Shown here: positions 7,227 to 16,500 of the stretch, one piece after another | Position numbering within the stretch: the first letter of the stretch is position 1 | Layout: every line of letters begins with the position of its first letter | Source of the DNA: UMGS75 sp964507405 | GTDB taxonomy: Bacteria > Bacillota_I > Bacilli_A > ML615J-28 > CAG-313 | DNA: 24,621 bases | Assembly (NCBI GenBank): GCA_964507405.1 | Contig: CAZDPJ010000020.1 | Location: 1 to 24,621, forward strand | Reading direction: 5' to 3' | Translations under genes and position numbers: made by a program | Notes under the pieces: model-generated | Told to the model about the DNA's origin: nothing | The model's database searches: none | Seen by the model: the letters and a program-made list of their open reading frames with translations, nothing else

Positions 7227-7256
7227 TGTGGGAGGTAAATCCCGTTTATACCACAT
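7227..7256 (+). promoter_or_regulatory. Ribosomal protein L1 operator-like hairpin, site 2 (rplK-rplA gap)
   Basis: TGTGGGAG (7227-7234) and ACCACAT (7250-7256) repeat the key strands of the site before rplK. The lower stem pairs 7227-7231 with 7251-7255, and a short GG/CC upper stem caps it. It ends 2 nt before the rplA Shine-Dalgarno TAGGAGGA (7258-7265), so bound L1 could block its own translation start. This second copy is inferred to be a separate L1 operator. Confidence 0.68.
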
Positions 7257-7273
7257 TTAGGAGGAAATATAAC

Positions 7274-7966
7274 ATGGCAAAAAGAGGAAAAAAATATCAA
7301 GAAGCTTTAAAACTTATTGATCGTACAAAAAGATATTCTTTAGAAGAAGCTGTTGAACTTGCTAAAAAAACAAATACAGCTAAGTTTGATGCTACTGTAG
7401 AATGTGCAGCTCGTTTAAATATCGACCCTCGTAAAGCAGAACAAAATTTACGTGGTGCTGTATCATTACCTCATGGAACAGGTAAAACTGTTAGAGTATT
7501 AGTTATCACTAAAGGTGCTAAGATTGAAGAAGCATTAAAAGCTGGTGCTGATTATGCTGGTGAAACAGAATATCTTGAAAAAATCAAAAGTGGATGGTTT
7601 GAATTTGATACTGTAATTGCAAGTCCTGATATGATGGGTGAACTTGGTAAATTAGGCCGTATCTTAGGTCCTAAAGGTTTAATGCCAAACCCTAAAACTG
7701 GAACTGTAACTATGGATATTGAAAAAGTAGTTAAAGAATTTAAAGCAGGTAAAGTTGAATATCGTACTGATAAAGTAGGTAACATTCAAGTTCCTGTTGG
7801 TAAAGTATCATTTGACGCTGACAAATTAAAAGAAAATATTCAAACTATTTATCGTCAATTAATGCGTATTAAACCTTCAACTGTAAAAGGCGTTTATATG
7901 CAAAACTTTACAATTACAACAACAATGGGTCCTGGCATCAAAGTTGCCTTAGATTCAATTGAATAA
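7274..7966 (+). CDS. rplA: 50S ribosomal protein L1
   Basis: L1 forms the mobile stalk that helps release deacylated tRNA and is the classical autogenous repressor of its operon. Recognisable features are the N-terminal MAKRGKKY with the EAVELAKKT segment, and the family signature region GRILGPKGLMPNPKTGTVT. Length is 230 aa, matching the family (about 230). The ATG at 7274 follows AGGAGGA at 7259-7265; an upstream in-frame TTG at 7226 lies inside the L1-site hairpin and is not credible. It is 97 bp after rplK without a terminator, so the two are co-transcribed. Confidence 0.97.
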   Translation: MAKRGKKYQEALKLIDRTKRYSLEEAVELAKKTNTAKFDATVECAARLNIDPRKAEQNLRGAVSLPHGTGKTVRVLVITKGAKIEEALKAGADYAGETEYLEKIKSGWFEFDTVIASPDMMGELGKLGRILGPKGLMPNPKTGTVTMDIEKVVKEFKAGKVEYRTDKVGNIQVPVGKVSFDADKLKENIQTIYRQLMRIKPSTVKGVYMQNFTITTTMGPGIKVALDSIE

Positions 7967-8000
7967 TTTAAAAAAAAGTATAGTATAGTGTATAGTATAA

Positions 8001-8056
8001 AAGTCTCTGCCGTAGACAGTAGGTGCTATTAATAAATAGCTTAATTTCCTACCGAG
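8001..8056 (+). promoter_or_regulatory. L10 leader (ribosomal protein L10(L12)4 autoregulatory element)
   Basis: Three nested pairings fit the known L10 leader: GTCT (8003-8006) with AGAC (8014-8017); GTAGG (8019-8023) with CCTAC (8048-8052); and GCTATT (8025-8030) with AATAGC (8035-8040). The conserved strings AGTAGGTG and CCTACCGAGG are present. In Bacillota the L10-L7/L12 complex binds this RNA to reduce rplJ-rplL expression. A TATAGTATAAAAG stretch just upstream could be a weak -10, but no matching -35 is seen. Confidence 0.85.
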
Positions 8057-8080
8057 GAAAAATTTCAGGAGGTGAAAACA

Positions 8081-8566
8081 ATGAATGAAGCGACAATCGC
8101 TAAAAAACAACAAGAGGTCCAAGTAGTAGCTGATAAAATAGCTCAAGCTGGATCAACAGTATTCGTTGATTACCTAGGATTAACTGTAGCTGAAGTAACT
8201 GAACTTCGTAGACAGCTACATGCTGAAAACTGTGAAATGAAAGTTGTGAAAAACAACATCTTACGTCGTGCATCATCTCAAGCAGGTTTTGCTGCTGTTG
8301 ATGAACACTTAGTTGGCCCAAGCGCATTTATAACATCTAAAGATGAAGTTACAGCCGCAAAATTAGTTTATGGTTTCTTAAAAGAACATGTAAAACTAAC
8401 TGTTAAGAGCGGTATCGTTGGTGGACAAGTAATGACTGAAGCTGAATTAAAAGCTTTATCATCATTACCAAACAAGGATGGTATGATTTCAATGTTATTA
8501 AGCGTACTACAAGCTCCAATGCGTGGTCTTGCATGCGTTATTAAAGCAGTATCAGAAAAAGAATAA
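8081..8566 (+). CDS. rplJ: 50S ribosomal protein L10
   Basis: L10 anchors the L7/L12 dimers to the ribosomal stalk base. The sequence fits the family throughout: a KQQEVQVVADKI helix, VFVDYLGLTVAEVTELRRQL, the VVKNNILRRA segment that contacts rRNA, and a C-terminal helix that binds L12. Length 161 aa is typical (about 165). I choose ATG 8081, spaced about 7 nt from AGGAGGT (8067-8073); the in-frame GTG at 8072 lies within that site. The L10 leader precedes it and rplL follows after a 22-bp gap. Confidence 0.97.
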   Translation: MNEATIAKKQQEVQVVADKIAQAGSTVFVDYLGLTVAEVTELRRQLHAENCEMKVVKNNILRRASSQAGFAAVDEHLVGPSAFITSKDEVTAAKLVYGFLKEHVKLTVKSGIVGGQVMTEAELKALSSLPNKDGMISMLLSVLQAPMRGLACVIKAVSEKE

Positions 8567-8588
8567 TTAATTAGGAGGAACAAACGAA

Positions 8589-8960
8589 ATGGCAAAAATT
8601 AGTAATGAAGAATTTATTGCAGCTATTAAAGAAATGAGCGTTTTAGAATTAAACGATTTAGTAAAGGCAATTGAAGAAGAATTTGGTGTAACTGCAGCAG
8701 CTCCAGTAGCAGTAGTTGCAGGTGGTGCAGCAGCAGTTGAAGAACAATCTAACGAAGTTAACTTAGTATTAGTTAATGCAGGTGCTGGTAAGATTGGCGT
8801 AATCAAACTAGTACGTGAAGTTACTGGCTTAGGCTTAAAAGAAGCTAAAGACCTTGTTGATGGTGCTCCAAAAGCAATCAAAGAAAAAATCACACCAGAA
8901 GAAGCTGAAAGTCTTAAAGCTAAATTTGTTGAAGCTGGCGCTGAAGTTGAAATTAAATAG
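8589..8960 (+). CDS. rplL: 50S ribosomal protein L7/L12
   Basis: The stalk protein that recruits and activates translational GTPases. It shows an N-terminal dimerisation helix pair (about 1-32), an Ala/Gly/Val-rich hinge near 36-52, and the compact C-terminal domain with KIGVIKLVREVTGLGLKEAKD and VDGAPKAIKE. Length 123 aa is typical. A strong Shine-Dalgarno TAGGAGGA (8572-8579) fits the fact that L12 is made in several copies per ribosome. A terminator stem follows 11 bp after the stop. Confidence 0.98.
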   Translation: MAKISNEEFIAAIKEMSVLELNDLVKAIEEEFGVTAAAPVAVVAGGAAAVEEQSNEVNLVLVNAGAGKIGVIKLVREVTGLGLKEAKDLVDGAPKAIKEKITPEEAESLKAKFVEAGAEVEIK

Positions 8961-8971
8961 TTTAGCTTATT

Positions 8972-8999
8972 AAAACCTGGGGATTTTCTTCAGGTTTTT
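8972..8999 (+). terminator. Terminator/attenuator after rplL
   Basis: An 8-bp stem (8972-8979 with 8991-8998) is extended inward by G-T pairs and followed by T-run TTTTT. It probably ends most transcripts from the ribosomal operon; leakage would supply the next gene, which has no clear promoter of its own. Confidence 0.8.
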
Positions 9000-9015
9000 C
9001 TTATAGGAGGATAAA

Positions 9016-9630
9016 ATGAGCAATCAATACTTTGAAAACAATGAAAACTTGAAAAGTGATTTATTTGAAATTACATATTATTATAAACAACATATTTTAA
9101 AATTTACTAGTGATGCTGGGGTGTTTTCAAAAAGAGGCATTGATTTTGGTAGTAGTTTATTATTAAAAAATGTTGATATTTTAGAAGATACAAAGAAAAT
9201 ATTAGATGTTGGCTGTGGATATGGAACGCTTGGAATTACTATTGCAAAATGTAATCCGAAAGTACGTGTTGATATGGTTGATGTAAATCGTCGTGCTATT
9301 TTCTTAACTAGGAAAAATATGGTTGGCAATAATGTTTTAAATGCATCTGTTTTTGAAAGTAATATGTATGAAAATGTAAATGATATTTATGATTTAATTA
9401 TTACTAATCCTCCAATTAGAGCTGGTAAAAAAATAGTTCATGGTATTATTCTCGATGGCTATAATTATTTACGCGATGGTGGAAGTATGTGGCTAGTTAT
9501 TCAAAAAAAACAAGGTGCTTCTTCCGCAATTAAAGCTTTAGAAGATAAATATCAAGAAGTCAATATTATATGTAAAGATAAATTATATTATATAATACAA
9601 GCAATAAAAAGAGAAAAAATTGATTGTTAA
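9016..9630 (+). CDS. RsmC-like class I SAM-dependent methyltransferase
   Basis: A 204-aa methyltransferase of the small MTS/RsmC type, homologous by position and length to B. subtilis ybxB. RsmC proper makes m2G1207 in 16S rRNA; the target here is inferred. The SAM-binding motif I is LDVGCGYGTLGI at 63-74 and the motif IV NPPI at 131-134 is the N6/N2-amine methylase signature. The upstream VFSKRGIDFGSSLLL matches the family's lead-in to motif I. TAGGAGG (9004-9010) precedes the ATG. It is between rplL and rpoB exactly as in B. subtilis and ends in its own terminator. Confidence 0.92.
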   Translation: MSNQYFENNENLKSDLFEITYYYKQHILKFTSDAGVFSKRGIDFGSSLLLKNVDILEDTKKILDVGCGYGTLGITIAKCNPKVRVDMVDVNRRAIFLTRKNMVGNNVLNASVFESNMYENVNDIYDLIITNPPIRAGKKIVHGIILDGYNYLRDGGSMWLVIQKKQGASSAIKALEDKYQEVNIICKDKLYYIIQAIKREKIDC

Positions 9631-9641
9631 AATTAGTAGAT

Positions 9642-9675
9642 AAAAGACTAAAATATTAGTTTTTTGTCTTTTTTT
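9642..9675 (+). terminator. Intrinsic terminator after the RsmC-like gene
   Basis: AAAAGAC (9642-9648) pairs with GTCTTTT (9666-9672) around an inner ACTA/TAGT helix, followed by a run of T to 9675. It isolates rpoB from upstream transcription. Confidence 0.8.
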
Positions 9676-9740
9676 ATTTAAAAAAATAATATATAGGTAT
9701 AAATTGCTTACAAAAAATTTAATAAAAAAGTATATTTTAC

Positions 9741-9770
9741 TTGACAAAAAGAGTAATTGTATAGTATAAT
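9741..9770 (+). promoter_or_regulatory. Sigma-A promoter of rpoB-rpoC
   Basis: Perfect TTGACA (9741-9746), 18-bp spacer and perfect TATAAT (9765-9770). A second TATAAT lies at 9783-9788 without a matching -35. Predicted transcripts carry a leader of about 70 nt. Confidence 0.88.
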
Positions 9771-9790
9771 AAATCAATATGATATAATGT

Positions 9791-9816
9791 GGTAGAATGC
9801 ACGATTTTTCGCTACC
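9791..9816 (+). promoter_or_regulatory. Bulged hairpin in the rpoB leader
   Basis: GGTAG (9791-9795) pairs with CTACC (9812-9816); inside, CGA (9802-9804) pairs with TCG (9809-9811) over a T4 loop, leaving a one-sided 6-nt bulge. It ends about 20 nt before the rpoB ribosome-binding site. It matches no leader family I recognise. Confidence 0.4.
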
Positions 9817-9847
9817 GTTTCTCAAATAAAAAAAAGAGGTGGATGAT

Positions 9848-12800
9848 TTGAGTTACAAAAATGTACAATATGGTAGAACAAGAATTCGACGTAATTATGC
9901 GAGAGTTCAAACAAATGTTGAATTACCTAATTTAATTGAGATTCAAACAGAATCGTTTAAATGGTTACTAAATGAAGGTATTGCTGAATTATTTAAAGAA
10001 ATATCTCCAATTAAAGACCATGGTGATGGTGAAAAGTTTGAATTACATTTTGGTGCACATGAATTTGATGAACCAAAATATACTATCAAAGAAGCTAAAA
10101 TGCATAGTGTTAACTATTCTAGAGCTTTAAGGGTTAATGTAGAACTTGAAAATAAAGAAACTGGTGAAGTTAAAGAAGATAAAATCTTCATGGGTGAATT
10201 CCCTGTTATGACGCCTTGGGGTACTTTTATTATTAATGGTTCTGAACGTGTTATCGTTACCCAAATAGTTCGTTCTGCTGGTGCTTTCTTTTCAGCAGAA
10301 GTAGATAAAAAATCAGGTCAAAGATTATTCTCTGGTCAAATCATTCCTACTCGAGGAGCTTGGATTGAATTTGAAATGGGTTCTAAGGATATTTGGTATG
10401 GCAAACTTGACCGTTCTAAGAAAATTCCTTTAACAACGTTTATCCGTGCATTAGGCGTTAAGAGTAATCCTGAAATTATTGATTTATTTGTTGGACAAGA
10501 TGAACGACGTCCAAAGAAAATCTTAACATATTTCAATAATACTTTTGGCAAAGATGATAGCTTCGCTGAAGATGATGCTATTCGTCAATTATATGATGTG
10601 TTAAGACCAGGCGAAAAAACTTCTGCTGATACAGCAAGAAAGTTTATTGCTAGCCGTTTATTTGAAGTTCGTCGTTATGACCTTGCTAATGTGGGTAGAT
10701 ATAAGATTAATAAGAAACTTGATGTTGTAGCCCGTGCTATTGGTCATCGTCTTGCTGATGATATTGTAAATCCTACAACAGGTGAGATTATCTTACCAGC
10801 TGGTATTGAAATTAATTATAAGAAAAATATTGACTTAAATGGAGAAAAGGTTAGTACTTATGATATTCTAGACCAAAACCGAGATATTTTACGTAAAACT
10901 TTTGAATATGAAATAATGCTTCAAGGTAATAGTGTTGATCTAGAAGTTTTAAATATTTTAGTTCGTACTAATGAAGGTGATTCATATATTAGATTACTTG
11001 GTAATGACCAAAGAGAAGATCGTAATCATGTTGTTTTATCTGATATTTTTGCTGCTTTATCTTACTATATCAACTTACATGTTGGTGTAGGTAAAACAGA
11101 TGATATTGACCATTTAGGTAATCGTCGTTTAAGATTAATTGGTGAATTATTACAAAATCAATTCCGTATTGGTTTAACAAAATTAGAAAAGAATGTTCGT
11201 GATAGAATGTCAACATCTGTTGAAACTAAGTCTGTTACTGCCCAAAATCTAGTTAACATTAGACCACTTACTTCAACTATTCGTGAATTCTTTGGTAGTA
11301 GCCAATTATCACAATTTATGGACCAAATTAATCCATTATCTGAAATTACTCATAAACGTCGTTTATCAGCCCTTGGTCAAGGTGGTTTAACTCGTGAACG
11401 TGCTGGATTTGAAGTTCGTGACGTACACCCTTCTCATTATGGACGTATTTGCCCAGTTGAAACACCAGAAGGTCAAAACATTGGTTTGATTAACTCACTT
11501 GCATCTTATGCTAAAGTAAATCGTTTTGGATTTATTGAAACTCCTTATTTAGAAGTAGATAAAAAAGTAATTAAGAAACCAGATGGTACTGAAGAAATTA
11601 GAGCTGTTATTACAGATAGAAAGATTTATTTAACAGCGGATAAAGAAGAAAAATATGTTATTGCGCAAGCAAACGTTAATATGGCAACTGATCCAGAAAC
11701 TGGTGAAATCTATATCGATGATGAAAGAAAAGTTATCGATGGTGAAGAAATTGTAAATGATATTGTTATCGCTCGTAAAGCTGGTGAATTCGTAGAAAAA
11801 CATAAATACGAAGTAGATTTAATTGACGTTTCTCCAAAACAAGTTGTTGCAATTTCTACAGCATGTATTCCATTCCTTGAACACGATGATACTACTCGTG
11901 CACTTATGGGTGCGAACATGCAACGTCAAGCAATTCCTCTACTTAAACCAGAGGCACCATTTGTTGGTACAGGTATTGAATATAAAGCGGCTCATGATGC
12001 TGGTGTTGCTATTTGTACCGATGTTGATGGTACTGTTTCATATGTTGATGGTTTAAGAGTTGATGTTATTGATACTGAAGGAAAACCTCATAGTTTTGAT
12101 TTGACTAAATATGAACGTTCAAATCATTCAACTTGTGTTAACCAAAGACCAATTGTTGTAGTTGGTGAAAAAGTTAAAGCAGGTGATATTCTTGCTGATG
12201 GACCTTCAATGGATCAAGGCGAACTTGCATTAGGTAGAAATGTTGTTATTGCTTTCATGACTTGGAATGGTTATAACTTTGAAGATGCTGTTATCATGAG
12301 TGAAAGACTAGTACAAGATGACGTTTATACTTCTATTCATATTGAAGAATATCATGTAGAAGTTCGTGATACAAAACTTGGTAAAGAAGAAATTACAGCT
12401 GACTTAGACGGTGAAAGTAAAGATTCAATCGCTAATCTTGATGAACATGGTATTGTTAGAATTGGTTCTGAGGTTAAAGAAGGCGATACTTTAGTTGGTA
12501 AAGTAACTCCTAAAGGTCAAACTGAACCTACTCCTGAAGAACGTTTAAGTCAAGCACTATTCTCTGATAACTCTAAGGAAGTTAGAGTAACTTCTCTTAA
12601 AGTTCCACATGGTGGTGGTGGTATCGTTAATAAAATTGAACGATTCACAAGAAAAAGTGGCGCGGAGCTTCCACCTGGAGTAAATGAAGTTGTTCGTGTT
12701 TATATCGTTCAAAAACGTAAAATATCTGAAGGTGACAAAATGTCAGGTCGTCATGGTAATAAAGGTGTTATTTCAAAGATTCTTCCAATTGAAGATATGC

Positions 12801-13534
12801 CATTTATGTCAGATGGTACACCAATTGATATTATGTTAAATCCACAAGGTGTTCCTTCTCGTATGAATATCGGACAAGTTCTTGAAATCCATTTAGGTAT
12901 GGCCGCAAAGAAATTAGGTGTTCATATTGCAACTCCAGTATTTGATGGTGTTCGTCATGAAGACTTAGTCGCAATTATGGATGAAGCTCGTGAAAAAGAT
13001 CGTCAAGACGCTATTCATAATCCACCTAATGCTAAAACAATCTTTGATGAAAATGGTAAAACATATTTATTTGATGGTAGAACTGGTCGTCAATTTGATA
13101 ATAAAATTTCAGTTGGTGTCATGTATATGATTAAACTTGCTCACATGGTTGATGATAAACTTCATGCTCGTAGCGAAGGTCCATATACTCTTGTTACGCA
13201 ACAACCAATGGGCGGTAAAGCACAAAATGGTGGACAACGTTTTGGTGAAATGGAAGTTTGGGCATTAGAAGCATATGGTGCAGCTCATACATTACAAGAA
13301 ATGATGACAATTAAGTCTGATGATATTATTGGACGTAATAAAGTATATAAAGCAATTATTGATGGTGAACCATTACCTAAACCAGGTATCCCTGAAGCTT
13401 TCCGTGCATTAGTTAAAGAAATGCAAGGCTTAGGCTTAAGAGTTAGACTTGTTGATGAAGATGGTAAAGATGTCGCTAATGAAAGCTTAGTAGATCAATT
13501 TGCTGAAGTTCAAGCTAGCAAAAGAGGACTATAA
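9848..13534 (+). CDS. rpoB: DNA-directed RNA polymerase subunit beta
   Basis: The beta subunit forms half of the active-site cleft. I choose TTG 9848 as start: it follows GAGGTG (9836-9841) by 6 nt and gives MSYKNVQYGR, aligning with the Bacillus N-terminus; GTG 9839 lies inside the Shine-Dalgarno sequence. The product is 1228 aa. Landmarks: the rifampicin pocket at 483-514 (FMDQ, THKRRLSALG), VETPEGQNIGLINSLA, the MTWNGYNFEDA region, GRHGNKGVISKILP, and the C-terminal KLAHMVDDKLHARS with GGQRFGEMEVWALEAYGAA. The acidic C-terminal tail of Bacillus beta is absent. Within the rifampicin region Ile494 and Gln511 replace the usual Asn518 and Pro535 (E. coli numbering), while D516, H526 and S531 equivalents are kept. 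Confidence 0.97.
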   Translation: MSYKNVQYGRTRIRRNYARVQTNVELPNLIEIQTESFKWLLNEGIAELFKEISPIKDHGDGEKFELHFGAHEFDEPKYTIKEAKMHSVNYSRALRVNVELENKETGEVKEDKIFMGEFPVMTPWGTFIINGSERVIVTQIVRSAGAFFSAEVDKKSGQRLFSGQIIPTRGAWIEFEMGSKDIWYGKLDRSKKIPLTTFIRALGVKSNPEIIDLFVGQDERRPKKILTYFNNTFGKDDSFAEDDAIRQLYDVLRPGEKTSADTARKFIASRLFEVRRYDLANVGRYKINKKLDVVARAIGHRLADDIVNPTTGEIILPAGIEINYKKNIDLNGEKVSTYDILDQNRDILRKTFEYEIMLQGNSVDLEVLNILVRTNEGDSYIRLLGNDQREDRNHVVLSDIFAALSYYINLHVGVGKTDDIDHLGNRRLRLIGELLQNQFRIGLTKLEKNVRDRMSTSVETKSVTAQNLVNIRPLTSTIREFFGSSQLSQFMDQINPLSEITHKRRLSALGQGGLTRERAGFEVRDVHPSHYGRICPVETPEGQNIGLINSLASYAKVNRFGFIETPYLEVDKKVIKKPDGTEEIRAVITDRKIYLTADKEEKYVIAQANVNMATDPETGEIYIDDERKVIDGEEIVNDIVIARKAGEFVEKHKYEVDLIDVSPKQVVAISTACIPFLEHDDTTRALMGANMQRQAIPLLKPEAPFVGTGIEYKAAHDAGVAICTDVDGTVSYVDGLRVDVIDTEGKPHSFDLTKYERSNHSTCVNQRPIVVVGEKVKAGDILADGPSMDQGELALGRNVVIAFMTWNGYNFEDAVIMSERLVQDDVYTSIHIEEYHVEVRDTKLGKEEITADLDGESKDSIANLDEHGIVRIGSEVKEGDTLVGKVTPKGQTEPTPEERLSQALFSDNSKEVRVTSLKVPHGGGGIVNKIERFTRKSGAELPPGVNEVVRVYIVQKRKISEGDKMSGRHGNKGVISKILPIEDMPFMSDGTPIDIMLNPQGVPSRMNIGQVLEIHLGMAAKKLGVHIATPVFDGVRHEDLVAIMDEAREKDRQDAIHNPPNAKTIFDENGKTYLFDGRTGRQFDNKISVGVMYMIKLAHMVDDKLHARSEGPYTLVTQQPMGGKAQNGGQRFGEMEVWALEAYGAAHTLQEMMTIKSDDIIGRNKVYKAIIDGEPLPKPGIPEAFRALVKEMQGLGLRVRLVDEDGKDVANESLVDQFAEVQASKRGL

Positions 13535-13549
13535 AAGAGGTGAATTAAT

Positions 13550-16500
13550 TTGAGTAAATACAAAGAAATACAAGTTGGTATTGCATCACCTGAAGATATT
13601 GTATCATGGGCAAATCCTGTGTTACAAGGTAAAAAATTTACATACAATCCTTTAAGAAAAGATAAAGTTACATATATAGATGATAATGGTGAAGAAGTTG
13701 AATATACTTTAAAAGGCGAAGTAAAAAAACATGAAACTATTAATTATCGTACTTTAAAACCAGAAAAAGATGGTTTATTCTGTGAAGTTATTTTCGGCCC
13801 TACTAAGGATTATCAATGTGCTTGTGGTCGCTCTAAAAAGAATTTAGGTGAACATAAGGTATGTGAAAAATGTGGTGTTGAATTAACCGAAAGTAAGGTA
13901 AGACGTGAAAGAATGGGATATATTGCACTTGCTGCTCCTGTTGTTCACACATGGTATTTAAGAAATACCCCTAGTAAAATTGCTATTTTACTTGATATGA
14001 AAAATAAAGATGTTGAAGATATTGTATATCTTGCTTCTTATATTATTACAGAAGTTATGGATGATGAATATGAAGAATTATTTGTTGGACGTATCTTAAC
14101 TGAACAAGAACATAGTGTTTTCAAGCGCCGTTATCCATTTAAGTATAAAGCAAAAACTGGAGCTGAAGCCATCAAGTATTTATTACAAAGACTTGATTTA
14201 GGTGAAATTATTACAGAAATTCGTCAAGAATTACATGGTGCTCCTAAACAAAGAAAAGAAAAACTAATTAAAAGACTTGAAATCGTTGAAGCATTCTATA
14301 AATCAGATAATAAACCTGAATGGATGGTAATGGATGTTGTTCCCGTTATTCCACCTGATTTAAGACCAATGGTTCAACTAGATGGTGGACGTTTTGCGAC
14401 TACTGACTTAAATGATTTATATCGTCGTATTATAAATCGTAATAATCGTTTAAGAAAACAATTTGAACAAAATGCTCCTGACTTAATTACTAAGAATGAA
14501 AAACGTATGTTACAAGAAGCAGTAGATGCTTTAATTGATAATTCTAAACGTAACAAACGTATGGTTGTAGATAAGAATAGACCACTTAAGTCTTTATCTG
14601 ACATATTAAGAGGTAAACAAGGTCGTTTCCGTCAAAATCTACTTGGTAAACGTGTTGACTATTCAGGCCGTTCAGTTATTGTTATTGGACCAGATTTGAA
14701 GATGTATCAATGTGGTATTCCAAGAGAAATGGCATTAATTTTATTTAAACCATTTATTATTAGTTATTTAAGAAAAAAAGATCAACTTGCTAATGCTGAA
14801 ATCGTACCTGGTGTAATGCAAATAGTAAGTAATAAAGATCGAGCTGGAATTCAAAAGGCTAAGAGATTAATTGAACAAGGTGCACCAGAAGCAATGGAAG
14901 CCTTAGAAAAAATTATTGTTGAGCATCCTGTTTTATTAAACCGTGCTCCAACTCTTCATAGACTTTCAATTCAAGCATTCGAACCAAAACTTGTTGAAGG
15001 TAAAGCAATTAGACTTCATCCCCTTGTTACAACAGCATTTAATGCGGACTTTGATGGTGACCAAATGCCAGTCCATGTTCCATTGTCTGAAGAAGCACAA
15101 GCTGAAGCTCGTCTATTAATGCTTGCATCTAAAAACATTTTGGCACCAAAAGATGGTAAACCAATTGTTACACCATCTCAAGATATGATTCTTGGAAATT
15201 ACTATTTAACAATTGAAAATAGCCAAGGTGAACATGAATATAAAACATATGAAGAAGTTATCGATGCGTATAAGAAACAAATCATTACTTTTAATACTGT
15301 AATTGTACTAAATGATGAAAAAGTATATCGTAATATTAAAGAACTTAAATACGATGTAGAAGGAGGAAATGCTCCTAGTGTTGGAAAATTCTATATTCCT
15401 GCTCGTGAAGGTAAAGCATTTAGAAATACATCAGAAGTAGAAATGGCTTATGAACGTGGAGATATTGATTATCATACTCGTTTCGTTATCCCCGCAAGTG
15501 CATTAGGTCGTCCATTTGTTCATATTAATGATAAGATTGATCCTGAAAGTGATACATATAGACAATTAGTTAAGAAAAATGAAGAATTAACTAATAAATA
15601 TTTAGTTACTACTTATGGTAAAATAATAGTTAACCAAATATTCCCGGATGGATTCTCATATGTTAATGAACCTACATTGTATAATTTATCAGTAGGAACT
15701 CCAGAAAAATATTTCTTAGATCATGGTACTAATTATAAAGAACACATTAAAAATGCTGAACTTGTTGGGCCATTTAAAAAGAAATTCTTAAGTCAAATTA
15801 TTAGTGAAGTATTTAAACAAGCTAAACTTGCTGAAACATCAAAAACACTAGATAAGATGAAAGATATTGGTTTCTATTATTCTACAATGGCTGGTATTAC
15901 CGTTTCTGCATTCGACGTTGTTAAGATTGACAAGAAAGAAGAAATCATTGAAGAAACTGAAAAGAAAGTTCAAAAATACAAACAAATGTATCGTCGTGGT
16001 ACAATGAAAGAATCCGAACGCCATCGTAACATTGTTCGTGAATGGTTAGGCGCAACAGGTAAAATTGAAAAAGCTATTTCAGTTATAATGAAAGAAAATG
16101 CTACAACGAATCATATATTCATGATGGCCGACTCTGGTGCCCGTGGTAGTGCTTCTAACTTTACCCAACTTGCCGGTATGCGTGGACTAATGGCTAAGCC
16201 TAATGGTGATAGTATGGAAATTCCAGTTAAAGCTTGCTTTATTGAAGGTATGTCAATGTCTGAATTCTTTATCTCAACTCATGGTGCGAGAAAAGGTTCT
16301 ACTGATACTGCCTTAAAAACGGCAGAATCTGGATATTTAACTCGTCGTTTAGTTGACGTTTCTCAAGATGTTACTGTTAAACAAATGGATTGTGGTACTG
16401 ACAAAGGTATGGTTGTTACTACATTATATAAGAATGATTTATCAAAAGATGATGATAATGTTCTAGTTTCTTTAAAAGACAGAATTGTTGGTCGTTTCGC

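Noticed and set aside
7226..7273. Upstream TTG as the rplA start
   Set aside because: It lies inside the L1-site hairpin and adds 16 residues not seen in L1; ATG 7274 has a strong ribosome-binding site.
8567..8893. 108-codon reverse-strand open frame opposite rplL
   Set aside because: Antisense shadow of the Ala-rich rplL hinge; no independent start signals.
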